A stretch of 64,000 nt of DNA, from assembly GCA_044356305.1 (NCBI GenBank), contig JBIKWM010000010.1:27165-91164 (forward strand). The letters are read 5' to 3'. Of the stretch, positions 25,214 to 34,261 are shown piece after piece (within the stretch, counting starts at the first letter, position 1; each line of letters starts with the position of its first letter). This DNA is from JBIKWM01 sp044356305. Its GTDB lineage: Bacteria; Bacteroidota; Bacteroidia; UBA10329. The notes under the pieces were generated by a model. The model ran no database searches. It was not told where the DNA came from and was given only the letters and a program-made list of their open reading frames with translations. The position numbers and the translations under genes were made by a program.

Positions 25214-26509
25214 ATGCGGCATACAGTGCTTATTCTCTCTTTCCTGTTTCTTGGTGAATGGGCCACCGCCCAGCACTGTGGCACCCCGATGGCTGTGGCC
25301 GCACGAAGCCGCACCTGTCCGGGATATTCCGATGCCATTGAACGGGTGTACGATGCCGCCCGCGCCCACCGCGGGGTGCTGAGCGACACCACAGTGTACC
25401 GCATTCCGGTGGTGGTACATGTGGTATACCACACCGCACAGGAAAACCTCGACCTGGCCCTCATCCATTCGCAGATAAATGCCCTGAACCGCGACTACCG
25501 CAGGCGCAATGCCGACACCTTGGATACCCGCAGTGTGTTCGAGCCTGTGGCGGCCGACCCGCACATTGAGTTCTATCTGGCCGGCACCGACCCCGATGGC
25601 AATCCGACAGGTGGAATCACACGCACCTACACCGATCAGTTGAATTTCCCCATCGGCTTATCGGGTCAGGGACTTGATAATGTGAAACAGAGTGCCTTAG
25701 GCGGCAAGGATGCGTGGGATACCGGGCAATACCTCAACATCTGGGTGTGCAACACCATTGATCCACAATCGCCCTTTGGAGAGATAATCGGCTATGCCTA
25801 CCCACCGGCAGGGGCACCCAACTGGCCCAATGGAAGCGGGGCTCCCCAACCCCAGTTTGAGGGCGTGGTGATACACTATCAGGTGTTTGGCGATGATAAC
25901 CCATTGGCACAGGCCGATTTTCCATTTGCCAGCCGCGGTCGCACCTGTGTGCACGAGGTGGGACACTTTCTGGGCCTGCGCCACACCTGGGGCGATGCAT
26001 CAGTGGACGGCTGCACCGTGGACGATGGTCTGACCGACACACCGAATTGCGCTCAGGATGCATTTCATGGGTGCGATAAACTCGCTAACACCTGCGATGA
26101 CGGTGCCGGTGATCTTCCCGACATGATTGAGAATTACCTCGACTATGCCGATGAGACGTGCATGAATCTGTTCACTCAGCAGCAGACCGATGTCATGCGT
26201 GCCATAATAGAGGGCGTGCGCAACCCGCTTATCTCGGGCAATATCCCCGCCACCGGAGTCAATGAAACGGACATCGCTCAATTGGTGGAGGTATTCCCTA
26301 ATCCGACCAGCGACAGGGTTATGATAAAAGCCGAAACGGCCATGCGTTGTGTGGAGGTCACCGACCTGAGCGGCAGGGTGTTGCTGACAATTATGACAGA
26401 TAATGCGGAGGTCGGCCTTGACATGACGGGAATCACTGCCGGACGCTACGTTCTTAGGATTTTCACCTCCCGTGGCGTGATGCATAGGCCACTCCTGCTA
26501 TTGCAATGA
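25214..26509 (+). CDS. Secreted M43 (pappalysin-like) zinc metalloprotease with T9SS sorting domain
   Basis: 431 residues. Signal peptide MRHTVLILSFLFLGEWATAQ. The catalytic domain has the extended zinc motif HEVGHFLGLRH (His247, Glu248, His251, His257) and the Met-turn region MIENYLDYADETCMNLF of family M43. Cysteines at CTVDDGL, CAQDAFHGC and CDDGAGD probably form disulphides near the active site. The last about 75 residues (VEVFPNPTSDRVMI to LLLLQ) are a type A type IX sorting domain, so the enzyme is secreted or attached to the surface. Start fixed by the signal peptide and by the promoter box at 25201. The AspH-like gene overlaps its stop (ATGA). Confidence 0.9.
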   Translation: MRHTVLILSFLFLGEWATAQHCGTPMAVAARSRTCPGYSDAIERVYDAARAHRGVLSDTTVYRIPVVVHVVYHTAQENLDLALIHSQINALNRDYRRRNADTLDTRSVFEPVAADPHIEFYLAGTDPDGNPTGGITRTYTDQLNFPIGLSGQGLDNVKQSALGGKDAWDTGQYLNIWVCNTIDPQSPFGEIIGYAYPPAGAPNWPNGSGAPQPQFEGVVIHYQVFGDDNPLAQADFPFASRGRTCVHEVGHFLGLRHTWGDASVDGCTVDDGLTDTPNCAQDAFHGCDKLANTCDDGAGDLPDMIENYLDYADETCMNLFTQQQTDVMRAIIEGVRNPLISGNIPATGVNETDIAQLVEVFPNPTSDRVMIKAETAMRCVEVTDLSGRVLLTIMTDNAEVGLDMTGITAGRYVLRIFTSRGVMHRPLLLLQ

Positions 26510-27264
26510 TGGGACAAAAAGAACAGGCCGAGCCGCTCTATTTCTACTACAATAGGCATTGGTACAAGGGCGGTCAACCAAATTTCTATGATGGGGAGGA
26601 TTTCCCTGTGAGCCGCATCCTAATGGAAAATTATAATGCCATTCGGAAGGAGATCGAGGAGCATTACCGCATACATCCGGAGGATTTCACCACCAATTTC
26701 ACCCCATATGCCTACAAAGAGGAAGGCTGGAAAACAGTGAACCTGTACTCGTACTTCCTCCAAGTGCCCGAGAACTGCCGCAGATTCCCTACTCTGGACC
26801 GTGTGGCACGGAGCATTCCCAACATGTGTCTGGCCCAGGTGTCGGTGCTCAGACCGAACACAAGGCTCAAGGCCCATTTTGGTGATACCAATGGCATAGC
26901 CCGCACCCATTTAGGTATAAGGATTCCTGGGAAATATCCCGACCTCGGGCTACGCATACGCAACGAGACCCGCACGTGGGAAGAGGGCAAGACCTTCTCG
27001 TTCAGCATTGTAAATCGGCATCTGGCATGGAACGGCACGGATCAGCACCGCATCATTGTCATGATCGATCATGTGCTCGATGAATACGCTGACCGCAAAT
27101 ATTGGGTGGCTGCACTTGCCCTGTCGGCCATTGCCATGAAAATGGTTGCCACACGGTTCCCTGTCACACGAATCATTCCTGAACCACTTCTTTGGCCCAT
27201 TCACAGGTGTATCGGTGTGCTTATTTGGTTCAGGATCAGGATGCAGCGGCACTTAGGTATCTGA
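26506..27264 (+). CDS. Aspartyl/asparaginyl beta-hydroxylase-like protein
   Basis: 252 residues. The AspH fold (Fe(II)/2-oxoglutarate dioxygenase) is identified by KAHFGDTNGIARTHLGIRIP near residues 123-142: first iron His, then Arg of the 2-oxoglutarate site and HLG. The second iron His is probably in NRHLAWN (about 180). The usual FDD before that His is replaced by FSI, an unusual change. The C-terminal 50 residues contain a hydrophobic stretch (WVAALALSAIAMKMVA) and a basic amphipathic end, so it may attach to the membrane. It overlaps the protease stop by four bases, implying joint translation. Substrate unknown; lipid or peptide hydroxylation are both possible. Confidence 0.78.
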   Translation: MMGQKEQAEPLYFYYNRHWYKGGQPNFYDGEDFPVSRILMENYNAIRKEIEEHYRIHPEDFTTNFTPYAYKEEGWKTVNLYSYFLQVPENCRRFPTLDRVARSIPNMCLAQVSVLRPNTRLKAHFGDTNGIARTHLGIRIPGKYPDLGLRIRNETRTWEEGKTFSFSIVNRHLAWNGTDQHRIIVMIDHVLDEYADRKYWVAALALSAIAMKMVATRFPVTRIIPEPLLWPIHRCIGVLIWFRIRMQRHLGI

Positions 27265-27328
27265 AGCTGTTGAGGTTTCTGTCTCAGGATCCAAAAACCG
27301 ATTACTACACTCTCAGTCCTATAAACCC

Positions 27329-28540
27329 TTATGTCGCACCCAATTGCCCTGAGACATAACCGGTAGTCCATGCAGCCTGAAAGTTGAAGCCGCCCGTAAC
27401 TCCGTCAATATCGAGCACCTCGCCAGCAAAATAGAGACGCGGAACCGCGCGGCTCTGCATGGTGTGCATGTAAACACTGTCGAGGCTGATGCCGCCACAG
27501 GTGACGAATTCCTCTTTAAAAGTGGTCTTGCCACACAGTGTGTGTGAGTCGTTCATCAGTGTATTAACCAGTCGATTGAGGAGTTTGCCGCCCAATTCAG
27601 CAAATGGCATCATGGGCGACATGCCCACCTGTGCACAAAGATGTTCCCAGAGCCGTGCTGGTAACTGAAACGGGTTGCTGCCCTTTGCCAGCGCCCTGTG
27701 GTGCTGGGCCTTGTGTGCGTTCAATGCTGCGCGCACCTCTTCTTCGTTGCCAATGCCGGTCCAGTTCACCACCACTTCGGCCTGATAGTCGCGCTGGGCC
27801 AACCAACGTGCGGCCAGAGATGAGAGCCTGAGCACCGCTGGGCCACTGAAGCCCCAATGTGTGACCAGCACCGGGCCAGTGGCGTGCAGATCACTACCGC
27901 TGAGACGCACCGTGGCCCGTGGGGCGCTCAATCCCGTCAGCTGCACAATGGGATCGTCATTGAGGTTAAAGGTAAAGAGCGATGGTACAGGCTCTATCAC
28001 CTCGTGGCCCAACTCGGCCAGCCAGGCCAGGCCTTCGGCCTTCGGGCTGCCGCCAGTGGCCACGATCACGTGGTCAAAATGCTCATTAGACCCATTTATA
28101 GTGAGTTGAAGGCCTGTCTCTGTAGGGCTGAGGGCCTCGACCCGGGCATTGTAGCGCAGGCCGATGCGCAGCTTGAGTACCTCGCGCGCCAGACATTCAA
28201 TGATGGTCTGAGAGTCATCAGTGGTTGGGAACATGCGACCATCGGGCTCAGACTTCAGCTCCACGCCACGCGCCTTGAACCAATCAACAGTCTCCTTTGG
28301 ACCGAAACGGTGGAGCAACGGCTTGATGGCACGCCCTCCTCGGGGATAATGCTTGACCAATTCGTTGGGAGCGGTGATGGCAGTGGTGACGTTGCACCGC
28401 CCACCGCCCGAAATGCGCACCTTGGCCAACGGCTTGTCGGTTCGCTCGAACAGGAATACCTCTGCCTGAGGGTAGCGTGTGGCGCAGGCCGATGCCGCAA
28501 AGAACCCGGCTGCCCCACCCCCTATCACCGCCACCCGCAT
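27329..28540 (-). CDS. BaiN/RdsA-type NAD(P)/FAD-dependent oxidoreductase (HI0933-like)
   Basis: 403 residues from the ATG at 28540, which starts exactly at the dinucleotide-binding motif MRVAVIGGGAAGFFAA; a GTG upstream would add 11 unrelated residues across the promoter box. The HI0933 family (PF03486) signature is seen in KVRISGGGRCNVT near residue 42, TGGSPKAEGLAWL near 170, and the C-terminal GEVLDIDGVTGGFNFQAAWTTG, which closes over FAD. Family members include bile-acid oxidoreductase BaiN and a putative RNA-modifying flavoprotein; the role here is undetermined. Cytoplasmic, single gene. Confidence 0.9.
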   Translation of the reverse strand: MRVAVIGGGAAGFFAASACATRYPQAEVFLFERTDKPLAKVRISGGGRCNVTTAITAPNELVKHYPRGGRAIKPLLHRFGPKETVDWFKARGVELKSEPDGRMFPTTDDSQTIIECLAREVLKLRIGLRYNARVEALSPTETGLQLTINGSNEHFDHVIVATGGSPKAEGLAWLAELGHEVIEPVPSLFTFNLNDDPIVQLTGLSAPRATVRLSGSDLHATGPVLVTHWGFSGPAVLRLSSLAARWLAQRDYQAEVVVNWTGIGNEEEVRAALNAHKAQHHRALAKGSNPFQLPARLWEHLCAQVGMSPMMPFAELGGKLLNRLVNTLMNDSHTLCGKTTFKEEFVTCGGISLDSVYMHTMQSRAVPRLYFAGEVLDIDGVTGGFNFQAAWTTGYVSGQLGAT

Positions 28541-28544
28541 AGGG

Positions 28545-28552
28545 CAAAAGTA
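28545..28552 (-). promoter_or_regulatory. -7 box TACTTTTG four bases before a start codon
   Basis: Minus-strand TACTTTTG followed by CCCT and the ATG at 28540. Predicts a leaderless mRNA for the flavoprotein gene. Confidence 0.65.
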
Positions 28553-28702
28553 GGGAGGAGAACGCCCGACCACCCAGCAAGTGAATGTCAGGTCAATCCC
28601 TTCACTCGGCCCGAGCCCTGCTTCCTGTATTCCTTCACTTTAGCCCGATGGCCGTATCAGCGGGTCGGATCATGGGTTGTTATTTGTAGTTTCGTCCGCA
28701 AT

Positions 28703-29335
28703 ATGCCAGAACACATCAAGGAACATCCGATAACGGATGCTGATCTGAAGAAAGTGGAGGACCGTGCGCGCCAAGTACTGGCGGGAATGCCACAGATTTA
28801 CCGGTTCCACACCTTGCCTCACACTGAAGCGGTTGTGGCCGCGGTAAAAGATCTGTCGCAGTATGAGGATATTACAGACCACGAAAAGCGGATAGTGATC
28901 GCGGCAGCATGGTTCCACGACCTGGGTTACCTGAAAAGTCTTGCAGAGCACGAGAACCTCAGTGCTTTCAGTTCACTGATCTACCTGATGCGGCTAGGTG
29001 TGCAGTCTGAGGACATTGACCAGATAGAGCAGTGCATATTGGCCACTAAGCTGGGCCGCGAACCACGCTCAATACTGGAAAAGATCATTGCCGATGCCGA
29101 CATGTGGCACCTTACCACACCCGAGTTCCTGCAATGGGCCGATAAGTTGCGCAAAGAGTGGAACGTGATGAAGGGCATGCGATTCACAGACAAAGAGTGG
29201 CTGGAGAACAACATCAGGTTCATGAACACCGTGAAATTCCATACACGGCACGGCAAAGAAGTGCTGGCCCCGCGCATGGAGGCCAACATACGGCTGATAG
29301 AAGAGATGCTGGCCAAGGGCGAGACGGGGATATGA
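28703..29335 (+). CDS. HD-domain phosphohydrolase-like protein
   Basis: 210 residues from the ATG at 28703. The HD metal site is clear: His in FHTLPHTEAV (about 38), HD in AAWFHDLGY (about 71-72), and the distal Asp in IIADADMWHL (about 137). Proteins of this size and layout in Bacteroidota are often linked to nucleotide cyclase domains or act as nucleotide phosphohydrolases; no cyclase is present here. A frame is open far upstream, but the homology-like region, start context and a TAGTTTCG box eight bases upstream all place the start at 28703. The following gene overlaps its stop (ATGA). Confidence 0.82.
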   Translation: MPEHIKEHPITDADLKKVEDRARQVLAGMPQIYRFHTLPHTEAVVAAVKDLSQYEDITDHEKRIVIAAAWFHDLGYLKSLAEHENLSAFSSLIYLMRLGVQSEDIDQIEQCILATKLGREPRSILEKIIADADMWHLTTPEFLQWADKLRKEWNVMKGMRFTDKEWLENNIRFMNTVKFHTRHGKEVLAPRMEANIRLIEEMLAKGETGI

Positions 29336-30387
29336 AACAGGGACTGCTGATCTATGGTGCATACGGCTACACGGGCGAGCTCATTGTAGAAGAGGCCATG
29401 CGCCATGGGTTGCGACCCACATTGAGCGGCCGCGACTATGATAGAACGGCTGAATTGGCCCAACGCACAGGTCTGCTATTTGAGGCCGTGCGCCTTGATG
29501 ACCGCACCGCCCTAGACCGCCTTGTTGGCTCACATGCGGTTGTTATCCATGCGGCAGGGCCTTTTATCCACACTGTCGGGCCTATGGCCGATGCGTGTCT
29601 CCGCAATGGCACACATTATCTGGATATAACTGGCGAAATTGATGTATTTGCACACTGCCATGGGCTTGATGCCAAGGCAAAGACAGCGAAGGTGATGCTG
29701 ATGCCCGGCACAGGTTTCGATGTGGTGCCTTCTGACTGTCTGGCAGCGCATCTTGCAGCCCGCTTGCCAATGGCCACAGAGCTGCGCCTGGCATTCTATA
29801 ATACTGGACGCAGTTCGCGCGGTACAAGCCTTACAGTCATCGAGAGCCTCGGCACCGGCAGTAGGATACGGAAGGACGGTAAGTTGGTCAATGTGCCGCT
29901 CGATCACGACATACGGGCTATTGACTATGATGGCACTCCGCGACTCAGTGCCTCTATTGCCTGGGGCGATGTTTATACGGCTTACCTCAGCACGGGCATA
30001 GGTAATGTGAAGGTTTACATGGCCATGCCCGAGAAGATGATCCGTTCGCTACGCCTCAACCGCTATTTCGGGTGGGTCATCGGGTCGAAGTGGTTCAAGA
30101 AGTTGGCGGCCGATAAGGTGCGTAGCGGTCCGGCCGGACCTACACCGGCCCAGCGCAAAGCCACCAGAGCCCTATTGTGGGGTCAGGCCACCGCGCCCGA
30201 TGGAACCATCGTGACATCCAGATTGCAAACTCCCGAAGGCTATACGCTCACCGCCCGCACAGCCGTGGCCATGGCCATGCAGGTGCTCAATGGGAATTTC
30301 AAGGCCGGGTATTGCACTCCATCGCAGCTCATGGGACCCGATTTCATCGCCACCATTGAAGGTGTGAATGGTTTTACTGATGAGTGA
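29332..30387 (+). CDS. Saccharopine dehydrogenase-like / trans-acting enoyl reductase family protein
   Basis: 351 residues from the ATG at 29332, which overlaps the HD gene stop and starts just before the NAD(P)-binding motif YGAYGYTGELIVEEA. The next landmarks, RLDDRTALDRLVGS, VIHAAGPFIHTVGPMADACL and YLDITGEIDVF, are typical of the saccharopine dehydrogenase superfamily (PF03435), and MPGTGFDVVPSDCLAAHLA follows. Enzymes of this group reduce or oxidise diverse substrates; lysine metabolism is not implied because the catalytic domain of true saccharopine dehydrogenases is missing. Cytoplasmic. Its end converges with the GDPD gene, 11 bases apart. Confidence 0.85.
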   Translation: MKQGLLIYGAYGYTGELIVEEAMRHGLRPTLSGRDYDRTAELAQRTGLLFEAVRLDDRTALDRLVGSHAVVIHAAGPFIHTVGPMADACLRNGTHYLDITGEIDVFAHCHGLDAKAKTAKVMLMPGTGFDVVPSDCLAAHLAARLPMATELRLAFYNTGRSSRGTSLTVIESLGTGSRIRKDGKLVNVPLDHDIRAIDYDGTPRLSASIAWGDVYTAYLSTGIGNVKVYMAMPEKMIRSLRLNRYFGWVIGSKWFKKLAADKVRSGPAGPTPAQRKATRALLWGQATAPDGTIVTSRLQTPEGYTLTARTAVAMAMQVLNGNFKAGYCTPSQLMGPDFIATIEGVNGFTDE

Positions 30388-30398
30388 GGCCACACAGA

Positions 30399-31328
30399 TC
30401 ACTGCCTGAGGGTGACCGCCAGATCTGGGTAGTCGGTTATCAATCCGTCCACTCCCAGTTCCAGCATATCAGTCATATCCGATTCCTCGTTGATGGTCCA
30501 AGGCACCACCTTCATGCCCAGACCGTGCGCCTCTGATACCAGTTCCTCTGTCAACCCGTGGTAATCGGGACTATAAATGTTCGGGACGAAACCGAGGCTA
30601 TCGGTCTCGGCCCTCGCACTCTTGGGATCGGCCACCAGCAGCGCCAACGGAAGTTCCGGTGCAAGTGACCGCATCTCGCGCAGCGTACGCATATCAAAAG
30701 ATTGAATGATGCACATTTTCCTGGCATTCACATGGTCAATGGCCTTGAGCAGCTGCCTACAGAATACAGCAGGCGCTGGGTGGTAGGTGCCATCGCCTTC
30801 TGGCGAACATTTTGTCTCAATGTTGTAGAGTAATGGAGCCAGTCCTAGCTCACTTCTCTTCTTCTCAATATTCCTGATCACATCGGTCAATAGCGGTTTG
30901 TATGTTGGCAGCCGCTGCTGCAAAGGAAAATCGGGGTTGGGCAGGCTGCCACAGTCGTAACTGCGCACCTGAGCATAGGTCATACGGTATATGTTGAGAT
31001 CGAGCTGTGCATCAGCCGCTATGGGCCGCTCGGCAGAGTCGAGGCAGATGGCAGCAGAGACCCATGGTTCGTGGCTCACAACAATCTGGCTATCGGCTGT
31101 CACCACCACATCCATTTCAAGCACATCAATACCCAGACTCAGTGCCAATATGAAGCCTTCCATGCTGTTCTCGGGCATCAGCCCACGCGCACCACGGTGA
31201 CCGTGAATGGTGAAATCGGGCCTTTCGACCATCTCCACATTCTTGCTGCCGTTGCTGTTGCATCCGGCCAATCCGGCCAAGGCCATCAACCCGCAGGCAA
31301 TAATCCTTCTCCTGTTCCTGTCCATCAT
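30399..31328 (-). CDS. Lipoprotein glycerophosphodiester phosphodiesterase
   Basis: 309 residues. N-terminus RRRIIACGLMALAGLAGC has a lipobox with Cys23. The GDPD TIM-barrel active site is complete: HGHRGARGLMPENS (about 42-55), LEMDVVVTAD (about 70-79) and VSHEPW (about 85-90), supplying the His, Arg, Glu and Asp residues that bind the metal and phosphodiester. It would hydrolyse glycerophosphodiesters to glycerol-3-phosphate outside the cytoplasm. An insertion with CGSLPNPDFPLQQRLP matches the subgroup of Bacteroidota lipoprotein GDPDs. Its ATG overlaps the stop of arfB by four bases, so the two are co-translated. Confidence 0.9.
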   Translation of the reverse strand: MMDRNRRRIIACGLMALAGLAGCNSNGSKNVEMVERPDFTIHGHRGARGLMPENSMEGFILALSLGIDVLEMDVVVTADSQIVVSHEPWVSAAICLDSAERPIAADAQLDLNIYRMTYAQVRSYDCGSLPNPDFPLQQRLPTYKPLLTDVIRNIEKKRSELGLAPLLYNIETKCSPEGDGTYHPAPAVFCRQLLKAIDHVNARKMCIIQSFDMRTLREMRSLAPELPLALLVADPKSARAETDSLGFVPNIYSPDYHGLTEELVSEAHGLGMKVVPWTINEESDMTDMLELGVDGLITDYPDLAVTLRQ

Positions 31329-31741
31329 TCGTTCTCAGTTGTAGGCTTCTGCCGGGTAGTTTTTCTGGTGGCACGTACTTTTTTCTCGGCCAACCTGTCC
31401 TTATCGGCCCCCAAAGGTCTTGTGGTCTTTTTTCGTGCCGGTGGTCTGTGCAGAGTCTTTTCGACAAGTGCGATCAGCCTTTGAATGGCCCGCTCGCGAT
31501 TGGTGCCCTGAGACCTTGTGTCGGAACACGCCACGGCCACATAGCCTTCGGCACTGATACGCTTTGCAAGGCGCATGGCCACACGTTCAAGCTGCTCAGG
31601 GGTCAGTACCGTGGTGTGGGCCAAATGCCACAGCGCCTCTACACGGGTCTCAACCTTGTTCACATGCTGGCCACCACTGCCACTGCTGCGCGATGTGCGG
31701 AAACTCAATTCCCTGATAAATGCCTGATGGTCGAACTGCAC
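31325..31741 (-). CDS. arfB: Peptide chain release factor-like protein (ribosome rescue hydrolase)
   Basis: 138 residues. The GGQ motif is at 23-25 within SSGSGGQHVNKVETRVE, and the C-terminal tail is strongly basic (ARKKTTRPLGADKDRLAEKKVR), the tail that ArfB/YaeJ inserts into the empty mRNA channel of a stalled ribosome before hydrolysing the peptidyl-tRNA. Length matches ArfB (about 140) rather than a full release factor. The start is a GTG at 31741 preceded at four bases by a TAACTTCG box, so the mRNA is probably leaderless. The GDPD gene overlaps its stop. Confidence 0.9.
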   Translation of the reverse strand: MQFDHQAFIRELSFRTSRSSGSGGQHVNKVETRVEALWHLAHTTVLTPEQLERVAMRLAKRISAEGYVAVACSDTRSQGTNRERAIQRLIALVEKTLHRPPARKKTTRPLGADKDRLAEKKVRATRKTTRQKPTTENE

Positions 31742-31745
31742 CGCG

Positions 31746-31753
31746 CGAAGTTA
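31746..31753 (-). promoter_or_regulatory. -7-like box TAACTTCG four bases before a GTG start
   Basis: Minus-strand TAACTTCG (TAnnTTTG with one C) followed by CGCG and the GTG of arfB at 31741. Same geometry as the exact boxes at 8063 and 28545. Confidence 0.5.
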
Positions 31754-31818
31754 TTGATGCACAGAGGCACAGTGCGGGCCGATCCTCGTTTCTTTGCGGC
31801 CCTTCAATTCAGATAGCC

Positions 31819-32982
31819 ATGTACGATTTTATTGAGCGCGACATTTTTACCGAGGAACACGAGATGTTCCGCCAATCGGTGCGCGAGTTCATTGCCAAAG
31901 AGATAACACCTAACAATGCCGAGTGGGAGAAGAACCACATGGTGACGCGCGAAAGCTGGCGCAAACTGGGCGATGCTGGTTTTCTGTGCGTGCAGGTGCC
32001 CGAACAGTACGGGGGAATGGGGATAGATGATTTCCGTTACAACGCCATTTTCACCGAGGAGCTGGCCCGTAGCGGTGCGGCCGGTCCTGCTGTGGGCTAT
32101 CCGCTGCACAACGACATTGTACTGCCCTACCTGCTCGACTATGGCAGTGAAGAGATGAAGGCCAAATGGTGTCCGCGAATGGCAAGTGGCGAGGCGATTG
32201 CCGCAGTTGCCATGACCGAACCAGCGGCAGGCAGCGACCTGCAGGGCATGAAGTGTACAGCCATTGATATGGGCGATCATTATCTTGTAAACGGGTCGAA
32301 GACCTTTATTACAAACGGATACCTGTGCGACATTGTGGTGACGGCCGTCAAGACCGACCCGAATCTGGGTGCCAAAGGAATCAGCCTGTTACTTATCGAG
32401 GCTGATATGCCGGGTTTCACAAAGGGACAGCCGTTCCATAAGATCGGTCTGCATGCACAGGACACCTGCGAACTATTCTTTGACAATGTGAAAGTGCCAA
32501 AGGCCAACCTGATAGGCCAAGAGGGCCAGGGATTCGCCTATCTGATGCACGAACTGGCGCAGGAGCGATTGGTGGTGGGCCTTGGTGCGTTGGGTGCTGC
32601 CGAGGGTGTGCTGGCCAAGACCCTTAAGTACATAGGCGAAAGGAAGGCTTTCAATCAGCCGGTGGCGGCATTTCAGAACACACGTTTCAAGATTGCCGAG
32701 CTCACTGCGGCCGTTGTGATGGGCCGCACTTTCATGGACCGCCTGCTGATGCTGCACAACAACGGTAAGCTCGATGCGGCCACCGCCAGCATGGCCAAGC
32801 TGAACATGACAGAACTACAGTGCAAAGTGGCCGATGAGTGCCTGCAGCTCCACGGGGGGTACGGCTATATCTGGGAATACGATGTGGCGCGCGCCTGGGC
32901 CGATGCCCGCGTGCAACGCATCTATGCTGGCACCAACGAGATCATGAAGGAGCTCATTGCCCGCAAGGTGATAGGGCGATGA
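31819..32982 (+). CDS. Acyl-CoA dehydrogenase, long/branched-chain type
   Basis: 387 residues from the ATG at 31819 (MYDFIERDIFTEEHE). FAD enzyme that introduces the alpha-beta double bond into acyl-CoA. Motifs: AMTEPAAGSDLQG (about 131-143) and the C-terminal GGYGYIWEYDVARAWADARVQ. In short- and medium-chain enzymes the catalytic Glu is in YEGT; here that place reads YAGTNE, and a Glu is found instead in AQERL (Glu249), the position used by long-chain and isovaleryl-CoA dehydrogenases. This suggests a long- or branched-chain substrate. It converges with a hydroxyacyl-CoA dehydrogenase gene, suggesting a shared role in beta-oxidation. A TTTCTTTG sequence 22 bases upstream is a weak promoter candidate. 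Confidence 0.9.
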   Translation: MYDFIERDIFTEEHEMFRQSVREFIAKEITPNNAEWEKNHMVTRESWRKLGDAGFLCVQVPEQYGGMGIDDFRYNAIFTEELARSGAAGPAVGYPLHNDIVLPYLLDYGSEEMKAKWCPRMASGEAIAAVAMTEPAAGSDLQGMKCTAIDMGDHYLVNGSKTFITNGYLCDIVVTAVKTDPNLGAKGISLLLIEADMPGFTKGQPFHKIGLHAQDTCELFFDNVKVPKANLIGQEGQGFAYLMHELAQERLVVGLGALGAAEGVLAKTLKYIGERKAFNQPVAAFQNTRFKIAELTAAVVMGRTFMDRLLMLHNNGKLDAATASMAKLNMTELQCKVADECLQLHGGYGYIWEYDVARAWADARVQRIYAGTNEIMKELIARKVIGR

Positions 32983-32994
32983 GAACGGTGTGAC

Positions 32995-34158
32995 TCAGTA
33001 GAAGCCCCTCCCCTCTTTCACCACCTTCTGTAGCAGTACGCTGGCGCGGTAGCGGTCTTCCCGGTACTCCTCATAAAGTGTGTCGAGGGTTTGAAGGATT
33101 GTTTCCGGACCCAGTTCATCGGCCCATTGCAACAGTCCTTTGGGGTAATTCACCCCCTTGGTCATGGCCAGATCGAGGTCCTCGCGGGTGGCAATTCCCA
33201 GATGCAATGCATCTACCGCCTCATTGACCAACATGGCTATCACCCGGTCAAAAATGCCCTGATGCAATGACGGGTCGTCTATCGGGGCAGGTCGGGTGGC
33301 GCCTTCCGAGTGATCGTAATACCCGCGTCCGGTCTTATGTCCGAGCAGTCGGGCCTCGACCATGCGCTGCTGCGTGAGGCTAGGGCGGTAGCGCGGATCA
33401 TAGAACATGGACCGGAACACACTGCTGGTTACAGCGAAGTTGATGTCGTTGCCTATCAGGTCCATCAGCTCAAACGGCCCCATGCGGAACCCACCTACGG
33501 TGCGCAGAGCGTGGTCAATGGTGGCTGGATCGGCCATGCCCTCTTCATAGATGCGTAGGCTCTCGCCATAGAATGGGCGCGCCACACGGTTGACAATAAA
33601 ACCGGGCGTGTCCTTGGCCAGCACCGGTACCTTGCCCCATTGACGCATGAGCTGCACCATTTCCTGTGCAAGACCAGTGCGCGTGAGGAGGCTGGGCACC
33701 ACCTCCACCAACGGCATAAGGGGCGCAGGATTGAAGAAATGAAGTCCAATAACCCTGTCAGGATGGCTGAGCGTACCCGCCAATGCCACCACTGAAAGTG
33801 ACGATGTATTGGTGGCCAGCACAGCACTGGACGAGATATCTAACTCAAGTTCCTGAAAGATGCTTCGTTTCACCTCCAGATCTTCGATCACAGCCTCAAT
33901 CACCAGGCCGCAGGGGGCAAGGTCCTGAAGCCTGCGGGTGTAGGTGATGCGCCTGAGCACCGCATTGGCCTCTTCAAGGGTCATCTTACCCTTCTCAACC
34001 AATTTACCAAACAGCTTCTGATGCCCTCGGGCCGCCCGCTCAAGCGCATCGGGGTTGCTATCGTTAAGCCACACATAATGACCTGCCTGTGCCGCCACCT
34101 GTGCAATGCCGCTGCCCATGGCGCCACTGCCTATCACACCAACTTTCAGTTCTTTCAT
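32995..34158 (-). CDS. 3-hydroxyacyl-CoA dehydrogenase (PaaH/HBD-like)
   Basis: 387 residues. NAD-binding domain begins KVGVIGSGAMGSGIAQVAAQAGH; catalytic His is in GLHFFNPAPLMPLVEVV (about 140); the NTSSL segment (about 117) contacts CoA. The first C-terminal domain (about 185-280) ends in GHKTGRGYYDH, and a second, shorter C-terminal domain follows (about 300-380, GVNYPKGLLQWADELG), an arrangement seen in PaaH-type enzymes and in duplicated hydroxybutyryl-CoA dehydrogenases. Oxidises 3-hydroxyacyl-CoA to 3-ketoacyl-CoA. Cytoplasmic. Converges with the acyl-CoA dehydrogenase 12 bases away. No promoter box is clear upstream in 34159-34260. Confidence 0.9.
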   Translation of the reverse strand: MKELKVGVIGSGAMGSGIAQVAAQAGHYVWLNDSNPDALERAARGHQKLFGKLVEKGKMTLEEANAVLRRITYTRRLQDLAPCGLVIEAVIEDLEVKRSIFQELELDISSSAVLATNTSSLSVVALAGTLSHPDRVIGLHFFNPAPLMPLVEVVPSLLTRTGLAQEMVQLMRQWGKVPVLAKDTPGFIVNRVARPFYGESLRIYEEGMADPATIDHALRTVGGFRMGPFELMDLIGNDINFAVTSSVFRSMFYDPRYRPSLTQQRMVEARLLGHKTGRGYYDHSEGATRPAPIDDPSLHQGIFDRVIAMLVNEAVDALHLGIATREDLDLAMTKGVNYPKGLLQWADELGPETILQTLDTLYEEYREDRYRASVLLQKVVKEGRGFY

Positions 34159-34261
34159 CTGTTCAATTCAACATTTAATTGATGATTGATAAAAATCTGA
34201 TCACTAAAGATTCACCCACATGCCAAAATACTCCATGGACGTATCGGAATGAGCCAGCCAA

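Noticed and set aside
27857..28702. Long upstream extension of the HD-domain protein frame
   Set aside because: It lies antisense to the BaiN-like flavoprotein gene, has no family likeness, and a promoter box precedes the internal ATG at 28703.
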